Part shown: piece after piece, positions 45,201-54,674 of the stretch
Numbering within the stretch: position 1 is the stretch's first letter
Layout of the letters: each line of letters begins with the position of its first letter
Assembly (NCBI GenBank): GCA_037783415.1
Contig: JAZGTN010000027.1
Span: forward strand, 5,852,001-5,916,000
Length of the DNA: 64,000 nucleotides
DNA from: Leptasterias polaris
Lineage: Eukaryota > Echinodermata > Asteroidea > Forcipulatida > Asteriidae
Reading direction: 5' to 3'
The notes under the pieces: model-generated
Databases searched by the model: none
Seen by the model: only the letters and a program-made list of their open reading frames with translations
Told to the model about the DNA's origin: nothing
Translations under genes and position numbers: made by a program

Positions 45201-48200
45201 ATAGCCAACGTTTCCGAAACTTAAAAAAAAATGCACACATTTTTGGGAAAAGGACTTTGAAGTGTAAAGGTAAGACACAATTGTCTAAAACTCTACACTA
45301 TCCCCAATACAGTCAGTACGCCATTCCCAGGGCGTTGGCTCTACGTCCACGTCCAATGAACCGTGGCAAGGGTTAAATATTACACCTTGATGCAAGCAAT
45401 GAAGGAGGGCTTTGCCCAATTCACAAGTGAATTCCTTGAGGCGACTAACAAAGGAAAGGAATGCAAGCGAAGCGCCTCGAGCACCAATGTGCCCGAGCAG
45501 AAAGCAAAACGGCAGAAATCAGTCGTGGTTGTCTCCCACCCAGCAGATTCTGATCACACAGAAGTTGAACTAACTTGTCTGTTCTCTGAGGATTAACAAA
45601 ATGGCTCGTCAAATGGCGATCTTTTGGGCAATATCCAACAGGAATATGAAGCAGATGATTAAAGGTTCACTCTAAAAATTAGTTTGTCATTTGGGCTTAT
45701 AAATTAGTCAAAATTACAAATTTTGCTGAGTCCAGAGTCTTTGACGAATATGTTGTGTGCAGAACTAATCTGCTTAGTACGTTGACGAATCTCCCATTGT
45801 CAGAAGTTGATAGTCTTGCTAAATTTTATTAGTCATATGCTGTTACGAAAAGTAATTAGTCAAAAACAGCGGTTTTGACTAATATGTTAGAATTTTCAAC
45901 GACTTATCGGAATCAGTCAGCACCTTCATTTCTGACTAGGTTTTGTAAGTCACTTTGTGTGACTGAAACAAATTAGTCACAGTCGCACTTTCGACTTTAT
46001 TGACTAATATTTATAATAATCGTACTACGGAAGCCGGATAGTGCCAGAAAATAAGAAGTGAAATAATTTTTTATGAGCGCGAGAATATTTTTTTGAACCA
46101 TTTATCTGGCGACCGCCACTTATTTATTCGGCGGCCGCCACTTAATTATCCGGTCAGGTTTTGCTATGACTACCATGTTGTGAAAAAAGAAATGAACTAA
46201 AAATTTAACAGCATCCATCACACAAAGATGCAGCTGTGTTGTACACATGTCACTTGGATCTGCCACGGTTGTTTGACTAATGTCACAAGTTCTGATTGTT
46301 GAGATTGACAAATGTCATTAGTCATCCAAATTCGTAACATGACTAAAGTGCAATTAGTCAGATATTCAATGACTAATTGCAAAAGTCACTTGACTAAGAC
46401 ATTAGTCGTATACCAGACATGTTCGTACCTTGGTCATATGACTATTATAGGTACTCAGAATCTTGACTAATTTGTCATCAACACACAGTGACTAACTTAG
46501 GCAAGTCATACAAGACTTTGGTCTGGACAAACTTTTTTTAGTCAAATTGACTAATATATTTTTAGAGTGTTGGACCCAAAATTTAAGACAAGCTTGCTAC
46601 CCTGACTGACAAAATCCTCATGACAAAGTTGTCTGATGATAAACTGTCTGAAAAGCAAAAACCTTATAGCAGGCCTCAAAATTGTACCAAGTTAGTAAAA
46701 AACGAAAGTGAACAAGCATTGGCGCTGCTCATGTGGCGACACAGCTCGCAATTTGTCTCTGTGCTTTTTTAACTGTTTTTATGTCTTACTGATCTTAATA
46801 CCGACATGGATGTCACTAACCGAAGTATTAAATGTTTGTGCCTGGGACTATGTATGTTACTACTAGTTTCAACATTTGGATTGTGTGAAAATGTTGGTTT
46901 TTCGTTGCCAACAAACTCTCCTATTCGATATTCTGCTGCAGAGCTGCACGCTATGGACATCCGACATTTGCATGACAATGCTTGGCTATTGAATCTGGAC
47001 TTGCCAAAAGGTATGCGACGTCGAAAACGAGGCAAAGCTGGTGGGGTAAAGAAACTTATACGAAAACGTAGGTTCAGACCATATTTACCCTCAGTTATAA
47101 TTGGCAACGTACAATCATTGAGAAATAAGAGTGACGAACTTCAAGCAAATACCCGGTATCTGCAGGATTACAGAAACATTTCCCTTATGTCATTCACTGA
47201 AACATGGCTTAAGGATATCGACCGAGATGAGCATGTGGCAATAGATGGGTTTAAATTGCTACGAGGAGATAGGAACTTAAACGACACAGAAAAAGCTTGT
47301 GGTGGAGTTTGTTTGTACGTTAATGAGAAATGGTGCCATCCGAACAATGCATTGATTAAACGCCATTCATGTTCCCCAAACTTGGAAATTTTGACGGTCA
47401 GTTTACGCCCATACTACCTACCCCGATACTTTTCTCATGTTGTGTGTGCAACAATATACATTCCTAACCGGTCAGTTGCTAAGCAGGGTGCCAAGGAATT
47501 GTGTTCAGCTATTCATGATATTGAACGATCTAACCCAGATGCCATGGTTATCATTAATGGCGATTTCAACCATGCCTCTTTAAAGAAGAGCAGTGTTCAA
47601 TACAACCAATATGTCAACTGTCCTACACGTGGTACAGCAACCCTTGATCTATTCTACTCGAACGTTAAAGGAGCGTATACTGCCTCCCCTCTCCCTCAGT
47701 TGGGTCAAGCAGACCACAATTTAGTGTTTTTGTTACCAACTTATCGACCACTAGTGCAACGTCAGAAATCAAAGATTATGTCCGTTCAACAATGGAATAG
47801 AGATTCCTTGAGTGAGTTGCAAGCATCATTAGAATGCACTGACTGGAATGTATTTATTGAGGCCAACCCTGATTTGAATGATCTTGTAGATGCGGTTAGC
47901 AGCTACATTAACTTTTGTACCAAAATGCCATTTCCACGAAGGAGGTAAAAATCTACCCAAATAACAAACCCTGGGTGACAAAGGAAGTTAAAGATGTGAT
48001 TAATAGGAAGAAGCAGATCTTCGGACAAGGTGACAAAATGCAACTTAAAGGAATTCAAAAGGAACTGAAGCGTATTATCAAGACAGAGAAAGCTAAATAC
48101 AAGAACAAGATTGAAAAGACTCTGACTCAGAACAATATGAAAAAGGTGTGGGAGGGAATGAGACTTATGAGTGGGTATTCGAATGAATCCAAGAAAAATA

Positions 48201-51200
48201 GACAATTATTGCCAGACACATCCGTTGAATATGCAAATCAGTTGAATGAATTTTATAACCGTTTTGATCAGTGTGATTTCCATGTTGAAGTTGATAACAT
48301 TCGTGGTATACTTCAAAATGATTTAGATCCTTATGAGCTAAATGTTTCCGAACAAGACGTGTGCCGTCAGTTTAAAAATTTGAATACATCTAAGGCAGCT
48401 GGACCAGATGGAATTTCCGCAAAGGTTTTACAATCATGTTCGAGTCAGCTTTCTAGAATTTTTACTGTTATGTTTAACTTATCTTTTAGTACCCGGTCTA
48501 TTCCACAACTTTGGAAGTGCTCAAGTATCATTCCTATCCCAAAGAATTCTATTATTACATGCATGAATGATCTCAGGCCAGTGGCTTTAACAGCCATACC
48601 AATGAAAGTGTGTGAAAGATCATTGTTTAAGAATGTTTTGTTTGATTTTGTATCTGGCTTTCTGGACCCAATGCAGTTCGCCTATCAGGGAAATCGCAGT
48701 TGTAGTGATGCTATTTTAACAGTGTTGGATAAATTATATGCTCACTTAGAACGAGTTCGCTGTGATAATTCAGCTAGAGTTATGTTTTTTGATTTCTCTT
48801 CAGCATTTAACACTATTCAGCCACATAATTATACTAATTAAAAAACTACTAGACCACTGTGACAAATTACTCTCTCTTGTCCTGGATTTTAAATTACTTG
48901 ACAAATCGTTCTCAGTATGTTAAAATTAGCGCTACTGACACACAATCTAATTTGATTTATTCAAACACTGGTGCTCCACAAGGTACGGTTCTAGCTCCTT
49001 TCCATTTTTCATTATATACATCAGATTGTCGGTCTTCAGAAATGTCGTGTCCCTTAATTAAATTCGCCGACGACACTGCGATGATTGGTCTGATTAGTAA
49101 GGATGATGATCGCTTGTATCAAAATCAACTTCAACAATTTGTCAAGTACTGTGATTTAAATTATCTCAAACTAAATGTCTCTAAAACTAAAGAAATGGTT
49201 ATAGATTATCGGAAATCACGTCGTCAACCAGAACCTGTGATCTTGAAAGACAGGGCGGTGGAACGTGCCACTAGGTATAAATATTTGGGTGTAATTTTTG
49301 ACAATGAACTGGGTTGGCATGAACATGTGGATTCCATTGTGAAAAAACTGAATTCTCGCATGTTCTGCCTCAGGAAATTGAATTATTTTCATGTCAATCG
49401 TACAATTTTGGCAACTTTTTACGACACTGTGATTGCTAGTGTTTGGGGCTACTGCTTGATCTGTTGGGGTGGAAATGTTGGGAGGAGTGACAAGGATCGC
49501 ATAGATAGAATTATAAAAGCAGCAGAAGGATTCTTGGGGAGTCGCGGCCGCTAGTAGACACAGCATATGGGGATCTGCTGGCTGGCAAGCTCACAGTGCT
49601 ATCTGAATGATACAAACCATACGCTTCATGATGTGCTTGCCTGCCAGCTGATCCCAAGGTCTGGTCGTATGCGAGTGCCATATGCTGCGACAAACCGGTA
49701 CCCATCCTCCTTTATTCCTCGTGCAATAACACATCACAATCTTCATTTCAAACGTTAACTATAAATTGTATCGTTCAGTCCCCAGGTTTGTTTTTTCTTG
49801 TCTTATATACTTATCACCTTTTAGTGTGTTTTCTTGTAATTGTATATTATCCCTAAAACCAATTTTAATGTTTTTAATATTTCAATGTTTTTACTGTATG
49901 CGAGCATTTGAATTACCCTTTTTGGGATATAATAAAGATTAATTGAATTGAATTGAATTGAATTGAATTGAATTGAATTGAATTGAATTGAATTGAATTG
50001 AATTGAATTGAATTGAATTGAATTGAATTGAATTGAACCCAGAGCGTCACTCAAGCCTAGTACTCGGACCCGGGACTTAAAGTTCTTGAGAGTCCAAAAA
50101 TTGCTGGTTTCAGCATTTGTTCCTTTACTGCAACGAACAGAGAAGTTGTTAGCAAAGCAAGGTGTCAAAGAAGAGATAAAACTAGCTACGGACACTATAA
50201 CTCTAATGGCTAATGCCAACATTGAGCTAAACTTGAGACGTAGGAAACTAATGCGTCCCGATCTCAATACACAGTACCAGCGCCTCTGCGCTCATTCGGT
50301 CCCAATTACCAAACTTCTTTTTCGGGACGACTTGACCAAAGCATGCAGTTCGTGACATAAAAACAACCAACAACAACAAGTTGGAAATAAACTTGGTCAT
50401 CAGGCTGATGGACGTAATAAAATCTTTGGGTACAGACATAACTCAGGCCGTTCAATGTCGGCCAAAAAAAGTACCCTATATACAACCAGTCCTATCCTTA
50501 CCAAGGGAATCGAACGGCAAAAAGCAGCCACAGCCGGGGACGAGGATACAGGCGGGGCCAAAGCACAGTAACACGCCCGTAAATGTGCCGAGTACCCAGC
50601 AGCGCAGGTGAGCACAATTTTTGCTGAAATCAGTGAAGCTAAAGCAAGCTCATTCTTTGCAGGAAGAATACAAAATTACTTTTCATCGTGGAGTAATATT
50701 ACTTCAGACCAATCTATTTTGAGCATAGTCAAAGGACTCCAAATTGAGATCGAATCTACACCGAGACAAAAATGTTCATACCAAAGCAATATTATGCATT
50801 GAATGATTTTGAACAACAAATTTTTCAAAAGGAAGTTGATAAGCTCCTTGCAAAAGGAGTTATTGAGAAAACTTTACATGAGCCAGAAGAATTCTTGTCA
50901 AATATATTTTTGCGGCCGAAGAAAGACGGTACACCAAACGATATTGAATTTAAAGTCGTTAAATAAACATGTGAAATACCATACTTTTAAGATGGAGACT
51001 TTACAGTCTGCAACACATTTAATGACAAAAGGTTGCCATCTATTGACCATTGGCTTATAAAAGTAGGGTTGTCGGATCACATTGGGGTATCGAACATAAA
51101 GCAGTCCACGGTAAAAACACAAAGAGACATATTATCCAGGGACCACAACCGGGGGAAAAAATGCTATACAAAACAACTGAACAAAAAGCTGAGCAAACAC

Positions 51201-51426
51201 GAGTTATGGTCAAAATGTAGGAGTGTCTTCGTCATGTGATACCGATGCCGACTACCCGGCCGTGTCAGATTTTTTTTGTTTACCTTTGAAATGCCTGTAC
51301 ATTGTCCGCTAGTGTTTGCTCAGGATAACACCCAGATCTGTAGTATTCGTACACCAGACTCGACAACGAATTTCGCGCAAATACTTCGAAATCTTGCAGG
51401 CAAACTGGCTGTAAAAGAGCTGCCAT
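30206..51426 (-). CDS. HAO1-like: (S)-2-hydroxyacid oxidase, peroxisomal, paralogue A (HAO-A), complete eight exons
   Basis: FMN-dependent alpha-hydroxyacid oxidase: oxidises glycolate or longer 2-hydroxyacids to 2-oxoacids, releasing H2O2, in peroxisomes. Exons in order: 51284-51426, 44306-44457, 39111-39360, 38673-38806, 34190-34281, 33145-33306, 32507-32576, 30206-30270. They join in frame to 355 residues plus TGA, close to the family's 350-370. Seen residues: Tyr in EYYRSG, QMY (Tyr135), TVD (Asp163), LKG (Lys222), SNHGGR (His246, Arg249), DGGVRKGTD and GRP for phosphate binding. C-terminus Ala-Lys-Leu is a PTS1. Odd points: LSSV where HAO1 has LSSW, and an unusually short loop between Asp163 and Lys222. 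Start ATG ([13 protein letters not shown]) fits the family length. Introns total about 20 kb, mostly transposons. Orthology to HAO1 versus HAO2 is undecided. Confidence 0.93.
30612..30901. mobile_element. MITE family B-related fragment
   Basis: Contains CATGAAATAACAAACCTGTG, AATTTGAGCTCAATTGGTCA and, at the end, CTTACCAATAGTGTACAGGG then CCTTTAA. Related copies at about 33771-34110 and 17950-18150. Confidence 0.65.
31375..31829 (-). mobile_element. Internally deleted Tc1/mariner element with TA duplication
   Basis: TIRs start AACTGCGCCAATAAAGTATC and run about 95 bases each; the left one carries a 24-base extra segment. TA flanks both ends (31373-31374, 31830-31831). Between them the minus strand encodes a transposase remnant: [42 protein letters not shown], the region around the second catalytic Asp of Tc1-type DDE enzymes. 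Most of the transposase is gone. Confidence 0.92.
32507..32576 (-). CDS. HAO1-like: HAO-A exon 7
   Basis: Acceptor CTCTTTAG, donor TGTCAG|GTGAGT. Encodes [20 protein letters not shown] and ALS, identical in protein to the HAO-B exon. Confidence 0.95.
33145..33306 (-). CDS. HAO1-like: HAO-A exon 6, FMN phosphate site
   Basis: Acceptor GGAAACAG, donor TACGAT|GTAAGT. Encodes [40 protein letters not shown] and [14 protein letters not shown]. 162 bases, identical in length and nearly in sequence to HAO-B exon 6. Confidence 0.95.
33483..33710. mobile_element. Palindromic MITE of ~228 bp
   Basis: Termini AAAAACTGGGGTGTTAAAAT and ATTTTAACACCCCAGTTTTT; subterminal GACACCATGG / CCAATGGTGTC. In HAO-A intron 5. 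No coding capacity. Confidence 0.88.
33771..34110. mobile_element. MITE related to family B
   Basis: Starts AAAGGACCGTGTACAACATT and ends ACCAATGTTGTAAACATCCT. Shares GACCGATTGAGCTTAAATTT and CACAGGTTTGTTATTTCATG with family B members. Confidence 0.75.
34190..34281 (-). CDS. HAO1-like: HAO-A exon 5, catalytic His/Arg
   Basis: Acceptor CGTACTAG, donor GCTACC|GTAAGT. Encodes [20 protein letters not shown] then [10 protein letters not shown]. The catalytic His and substrate-binding Arg of SNHGGR are present. Confidence 0.95.
34442..35118. repeat. 20-bp minisatellite arranged as a head-to-head inverted array
   Basis: Left part (34442-34683) repeats CACTTCTATCTCGCCCGTAC; right part (34684-35118) repeats its complement GTACGGGCGAGATAGAAGTG, with AAGGAAG variants. 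Because 20 is not a multiple of three, three units give a 20-residue period and open frames on the minus strand. These are not credible genes. The array could fold into a very long hairpin. It is in HAO-A intron 4. Confidence 0.95.
35122..37153. mobile_element. Possible 2-kb TIR element bounded by CCAGGGGCGGATCC-like ends
   Basis: The left end CCAGGGGCGGATCCAGG ... GGGGGGCGTG is mirrored at the right by CACGCCCCCCCTGTATCCGC then GCCTGG. Inside lie the foldback element 35818-36509 and a smaller palindrome at about 36695-36830 (GAGGCCACTTA / TAAGTGGCCTC). No transposase recognised. Confidence 0.5.
35818..36509. mobile_element. Foldback MITE, family A (fuller copy)
   Basis: Long imperfect palindrome from AGCCCCATATAGAGCCAATC to GATTGGCCCTATTCATGGGG. 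Paired internal blocks include GTAGAAAGCCCTAATGCT and AGCATTAGGGCTTTCTAC. About 690 bp, homologous to 16209-16744. Confidence 0.88.
37370..37605. repeat. Cluster of TGGCGYAAGT-type inverted motifs
   Basis: GCGTAAGTTGCGCC, GTGGCGTAACTTTC, CGCAACTTACGCCA and GACTTACGCCATGGCGTAA alternate in both orientations. Looks like a palindromic element remnant next to the family C MITE. Confidence 0.6.
37614..38314. mobile_element. Family C palindromic MITE, copy 1
   Basis: 701 bp. TIRs of roughly 190 bp begin CAGGTACCATTTCTGGGG and include GCAAGAAGCCACTAATTTCA and AATAATGCAGCTCCCAACG. The centre has repeated ACGCGCATATCGT and GCGTACGCG-type motifs. Almost identical to 39855-40544 in the same orientation. 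Confidence 0.92.
38455..38662. repeat. Dispersed repeat beside HAO-A exon 4
   Basis: GCGGCTACGGCTACAGCTAC at the start, and AGATTCGTCGTGTGATGACG then TCAGGTGAAT at the end. Related phrases occur near 55440-55490 (GCCGCAGCTGTAGCCGC) and 63634-63675. Confidence 0.5.
38673..38806 (-). CDS. HAO1-like: HAO-A exon 4
   Basis: Acceptor TGAATTCAG, donor TTACAG|GTACCA. Encodes [20 protein letters not shown] and [10 protein letters not shown] with the flavin-contacting Lys. Confidence 0.93.
39111..39360 (-). CDS. HAO1-like: HAO-A exon 3
   Basis: Acceptor GTTATGCAG, donor TTTCAG|GTAAGG. Encodes [30 protein letters not shown] and [17 protein letters not shown]. The Tyr of QMY and Asp of TVD are conserved. 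The following loop is four residues shorter than in HAO-B and lacks the NRF motif. Confidence 0.93.
39855..40544. mobile_element. Family C palindromic MITE, copy 2
   Basis: About 690 bp, near-identical to copy 1. Sequence after both copies also matches: TAGGACTCTGTATCTGTGTA, then GGAAGAGTCCTA. HAO-A exons 3 and 4 sit between the two copies. Confidence 0.92.
41918..42400. repeat. Tandem repeat, ~154-bp unit, about three copies
   Basis: Each copy starts TTGGCCCGTTACATGAAATT and contains GTTATTCGTTGGCCCTATAG. Open frames over it are repeat-derived. Confidence 0.88.
42984..43617 (+). mobile_element. 634-bp TIR element carrying a 57-codon ORF
   Basis: Termini ACACCCCTTCCTTTGATTCT and AGAATCAAAGGAAGGGGTGT, flanked by TTATA/TATAA. 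Just beyond the right end is a small hairpin element (CAAATATTGACTGCTT ... AAGCAGTCAATATTTG, 43620-43725). No transposase motif recognised. Confidence 0.7.
43377..43550 (+). CDS. 57-codon ORF resembling the N-terminus of KIAA1958/Crypton-related recombinase proteins
   Basis: ATG GAG GAC start; protein [54 protein letters not shown]. The pattern F-L-x-E-E-L...-I-D-x-x-D-S-K-N-T-K...Y resembles the short helical N-terminal segment of the many invertebrate KIAA1958/DUF3504-type proteins, some of which are Crypton tyrosine recombinases. No catalytic R-H-R-Y residues follow, so it is a fragment at best. The resemblance is from memory and needs a profile search. Confidence 0.35.
   Translation: MEDNEPRPRFVLLTEDELRDFIDSADSKNTKSSIKYVERIVQQYCSARNTTLEINVG
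44306..44457 (-). CDS. HAO1-like: HAO-A exon 2
   Basis: Acceptor TTCATGCAG, donor AAGAG|GTAGTT. Encodes [40 protein letters not shown] and [10 protein letters not shown]: the family's first barrel strands and FMN-contact PTAMQ segment. Confidence 0.93.
45363..45660 (+). pseudogene. DIRS-like retroelement, gag-like part 1
   Basis: Encodes [20 protein letters not shown], then basic QKAKRQKS and acidic SEDx with [16 protein letters not shown]. This matches the style of the gag-like ORF of DIRS-type elements in marine invertebrates. It is cut by the TIR element that begins at 45668. Confidence 0.5.
45668..46569. mobile_element. 902-bp TIR element with TGACTAAT-type repeats, inserted in a DIRS-like relic
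   Basis: Ends CACTCTAAAAATTAGT and ACTAATATATTTTTAGAGTG. The interior holds more than a dozen TTAGTCA / TGACTAA motifs in both orientations. The retroelement reading resumes on the far side (GPK then [20 protein letters not shown]). No coding capacity. Confidence 0.8.
46570..46745 (+). pseudogene. DIRS-like retroelement, gag-like part 2
   Basis: Encodes [20 protein letters not shown] followed by [16 protein letters not shown], the K-L-S-D-x-K-L...-Y-x-R-P-x-N-C block of DIRS-type gag-like proteins. The upstream half is at 45363-45660 and the downstream part resumes at about 50040, after the LINE. Confidence 0.55.
46806..47948 (+). pseudogene. LINE endonuclease ORF (N-terminal half of ORF2)
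   Basis: 380 codons. Basic leader ([12 protein letters not shown]), then apurinic-type endonuclease motifs: [21 protein letters not shown] (catalytic Glu), VIINGDFNH (Asp and Asn), and GQADHN (terminal His). It runs out of frame just before the RT region. The start Met is uncertain because the leader could begin earlier. Confidence 0.85.
47915..48841 (+). pseudogene. LINE reverse transcriptase, first part
   Basis: Second frame: [63 protein letters not shown], and [15 protein letters not shown] (the FFDFSSAF block bearing the first catalytic Asp). Ends at TAA. Confidence 0.88.
48859..49554 (+). pseudogene. LINE reverse transcriptase, second part
   Basis: Third frame: [44 protein letters not shown] (the FADD catalytic pair), [36 protein letters not shown] premature TAG follows GSRGR; more C-terminal sequence is recognisable to about 49760 in broken frames. 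Confidence 0.9.
49941..50036 (+). repeat. (GAATT)n microsatellite, LINE 3' tail
   Basis: About 19 tandem GAATT/ATTGA units directly after TAATAAAGATTA. It marks the 3' end of the LINE; the interrupted DIRS-like sequence resumes immediately after. Confidence 0.95.
50041..50611 (+). pseudogene. DIRS-like retroelement, gag-like part 3
   Basis: Encodes [60 protein letters not shown] and [15 protein letters not shown], a conserved block of DIRS-type gag-like proteins. It is followed by a Q/P-rich segment ([17 protein letters not shown]). Confidence 0.6.
50627..51062 (+). pseudogene. DIRS-like retroelement, start of reverse transcriptase
   Basis: Fragments in shifting frames: [51 protein letters not shown], then [20 protein letters not shown] and [10 protein letters not shown]. 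This is the N-terminal RT of DIRS/Ty3-like type up to the FKMETL segment. It stops about 220 bases from HAO-A exon 1; the rest of the element is absent. Confidence 0.65.
51284..51426 (-). CDS. HAO1-like: HAO-A exon 1
   Basis: ATG then [20 protein letters not shown] and [20 protein letters not shown]. Donor CAAAG|GTAAAC. YYRSG carries the family's substrate-binding Tyr. Confidence 0.9.
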
Positions 51427-51599
51427 CTCGAACAACCCCTGCCGATGGAGTCGGTATACTGACGCTGATGCGGTCTTGGATTTGAACGACCTTCGGACAA
51501 CCGGTGTCATAGGGTTATGTCCCCCGTAGATTCTGTACCCCGTATGGGAAATTAACGTGGGCTTGTGGAGGATGATTCAAAAGAGGGCGCTATCAAAAG

Positions 51600-51720
51600 C
51601 AGTTTGTACACAGTTCTCCATAGAGGCAGAATCTCCTGAGGGGACAGAATCTCCTGCCACACCGGTGCTCTGTCTGGCAACTGAGCTATCTGACCCTAAT
51701 GTGGGCGGTCTCCATACTTT
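51600..51720 (-). mobile_element. tRNA-like SINE fragment upstream of HAO-A
   Basis: Minus strand: GGTCAGATAGCTCAGTTGCC (A-box-like) then CAGAGCACCGGTGTGGCAGG. Similar to the head at 24.18 kb. Diverged. Confidence 0.45.
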
Positions 51721-51761
51721 GTCAACATCTGTGCATGTTCATATGGTGTGCTAAAGACGAC

Positions 51762-51915
51762 AAAATGTGCGTCGCGTCGTGCCGTCGCGTCGCCTCTTCC
51801 GTCACCCGTCGTGTCTAATTGCCGTCGCCCGTCGCATCGTGCGTCGCGTCGTGCCGTCGCCCGTCGCCGTCGCGTTTCCTGTCGAGTCGCCCGTCGCGTC
51901 GCCCGTCGCGCCGCC
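51762..51915. repeat. GTCGCGTCG-type GC-rich low-complexity block
   Basis: Irregular runs of GTCGCGTCGTGCC, CCCGTCGC and CCGTCGCGT. The complement (GCGACGCAACGGACGACG) lies at 52272-52325, so the two could be ends of one decayed palindromic element. Confidence 0.75.
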
Positions 51916-52921
51916 CACTGTCTAATAAGTTTTAAAAGTTGTTTTTCACTCGACACAGCGAAAAGCTGTGTAACTGACAACATTTTAAAAGCTTTTCCAT
52001 CTTGAATGCGTCCCGGTCCTATGTTTTACTTTGCTTGTCCTTCAAAAAACTCTCTTTATTGTGCATTTAGGACCCATTAAATGTTTTTGACAGTTTTTAG
52101 ATACTAAAACTTTACTTTATAAAATGTAATTTAGTGTTCCGTCCCCCCCCCCCCCCTATTATTTGGGGCATGATGGGACGCATGCACTGTATCAATGACG
52201 GGTGAAAGAAATATTAAAGTAGGATATTAAATATTAATGTGGGTCTTTCTGGTCATATTGAGGCAAGATGGGGCGATGCGAAAGGCGACGCAACGGACGA
52301 CGACAAGACGCGACGGGCGACGGAAGTCAAAACCACCATTCCAATCAATTGAAAACTAGTTGGCAAATCCGGGCAAACTGTTGTCACTAACACCTGATGA
52401 GTCTCGGTCACAGTCCCAGGTATAGACACCGATTGGCATATAGAAACAGTACAAGAACATAATCAACAAGGAGACAAAATTTGCCTGACGAAATAATTTT
52501 TTCCCGACGTTTTGTACGAACATTGCCTTATGTAAATACAGTGAATCAAACCAGCATCGTTTTCAACTTTTAAAGTTTATTTCATTTTAGTTTCTTGGCA
52601 ATTATCCTGTTTTCTTGGGGTCTTGCTGCATGCTCTTTCAATTTCATTTTGTGTTTTTAACTTTTTACTGAGACATGTCTCTCACTCACGATTGGGTAAA
52701 CTCAATGTAATTTCTGGGTTGTAGATAAATGGAACTATACAATCTGGCTCCTTCTTGGGAACAAAATCATTTACAGAAAACTACCCTCCTTAACTACCTT
52801 TGAGTGCTCCCCACCCACCCCGAAATTTTTTGTCAAATGTACCTTATAGCCGCATGGCAAGTTACCGGTAACACAGTCCACTTATTATCTACAGGATTAC
52901 AGATTACAGGTATAAATTCTC

Positions 52922-53297
52922 TTAAAGGCACTGTACACGTTTGGTAATTACTCAAAATATATATTAGCATAAAAACTTACTTGGTAACGAGCAACGGAGA
53001 GCTGTTGATAGTATAACACATTGTGAGAAACGACTCCCTCTGAAGTAACGTAGTTTTTGAGAAAGAGGTAATTTCTCACTAAAATAATAAAAGACTTCTG
53101 GCCAGAAGCCTTTTATTCCTATCTGAAAGCACACTAATTTGTACAACAAGTGTTTTTTTTCTTTCATTATTTTCTTGCAACTGCGATGACCAATTGAGTC
53201 CAAATTTTCACAGATTTGTTATTTTATGCATATGATGGGATACACCAAGTGAGAATACTGGTCTTTGACAATTACCAAACGTGTCCAGTGCCTTTAA
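52922..53297. mobile_element. Family B MITE, second uninterrupted copy
   Basis: 376 bp, TTAA at both ends, TIRs TTAAAGGCACTGTACACGTT / CGTGTCCAGTGCCTTTAA. Close to 25463-25836. Confidence 0.9.
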
Positions 53298-54674
53298 TTA
53301 AGCATTACATTTTAACCTATTAACTAATTATTTTGTCACAGTTCCAAAACAAACCCGGTAGGGCTTATAACCGAGGCAATCTGGCCTATACGCATGTTAA
53401 TTAACTCTTACCAGTTTCGTTGATGGTGTAGTTGAACGTGTAGCCATGACTTGACGAGGCGCCAAAATGGTGGATGGTTACATCCAATTTGATTTAGGAG
53501 AAGGCGCAAGCGTAACTGTTGGAACTGACATGTTCTGATTTTTCAAGGCTAAAATGGATGGGGTTACAGGACAGTCCCTCAGGGCCCAATTTCATAGAGC
53601 TGCTTAAGCAGACAATGGTGCTTATAATTAACGTTTTTCTGCTAAGCACAAATAATTTAGATACCAATTGAATCACAAAATAATGGTACATGTGACATTT
53701 CCATGTCTTTACCTTTGCCAACTGTGATCTAGATGGCCAAAATGTCCCACACCTCCCCACTCAGACTCAGACCTCCCAGTCTCGGTCTCAGTCTTGTCTA
53801 TGACTATCGAGTATCGACTAGGGCCTACTACAACACTGACAAACAGTACACCCTCAGTGTGTTGCATGTGGCAATCCAATTTAATGACAGACTCAACCGC
53901 ATAGGCCTCTAACCTGATGTTTTGAAAGTGAAGCAAATTCACAACAAACAAACAAACAAACAAATCTGGAATCAATGAAAGTCTATTGTAAAGGAGTATA
54001 TAAGATAATACACATAAAAGCGATAACAAATTAATACTGTAACTATCGTTCTTTTTTCAAGCCACAAAACAACAATTCACGTCTCTTATTGTTTTCAAAC
54101 AGTAATGAATATTGATCAAAACATAATGACTTCGATTTGATCACCACTATTGTCATATAAATCTTCTTTATTTTATCAATTGTATATTTTATCATTGGTT
54201 TTGGAAGATTTAACCAATACAAAAAACCTTAATTATACACTAAAGCAGCAATTAAAGTACGAGGCCTATAACCGGGATTTTTCATTGGTTTAATATAAGT
54301 TTTTAATATAATTTGTTTCTTTTATTGATTAAATCTTCCAAAAACACTGATCACTTTGTGGAGTAAACAAACAAACACACAAATTAATGTCTGGTAAGGA
54401 ATTTAGAGTGCGTTATTAGCGGGCTTATTTCACTTGCAGCAATCGGAATAAGCCATAGTGATTGATGTGGTTAGTCAATGGCTGTTTCCTCTACTTATAT
54501 TTGTCTTGAGGATTGGAACTGGTGAACCTGATGACAATCAGTGAGCTTCCGGAGTAGACCCCGTATTTATGTGACGTCACAAAAGAGCCACAGGGAATGG
54601 ATTCCTCTAAGTGCAGCCACGATTCAACAGCCCAATGGAAGAACACGTTCAATCTGATATTTTATGGAGAATTT

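Larger units (their letters stand above)
46746..50036 (+). mobile_element. CR1/Rex1-like LINE, decayed copy
   Basis: Contains an AP-endonuclease ORF, an RT in two further frames and a 3' tail of about 19 GAATT units (49941-50036), the microsatellite-type 3' end of CR1-clade elements. The frames change near 47930 and a stop plus frame change occurs near 48840, so this copy is not functional. It is inserted within the DIRS-like relic, antisense to HAO-A. The exact 5' end is not defined. Confidence 0.9.

Noticed and set aside
45363..45596. Independent small host gene
   Set aside because: Its continuation at 46.6 and 50.0 kb matches gag-like blocks of DIRS-type elements, interrupted by later insertions.
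46806..49554. Functional autonomous LINE
   Set aside because: The endonuclease and RT regions are in three different frames with in-frame stops, so the copy is inactive.
53413..53500. Minus-strand candidate exon reading VTIHHFGASSSHGYTFNYTI before a GTAAGA donor
   Set aside because: The frame has a stop about ten codons upstream with no acceptor in between, and no homology is recognised.
53709..54029. 106-codon minus-strand ORF with a hydrophobic start
   Set aside because: Composition and lack of any recognised motif or splice context suggest a chance frame.
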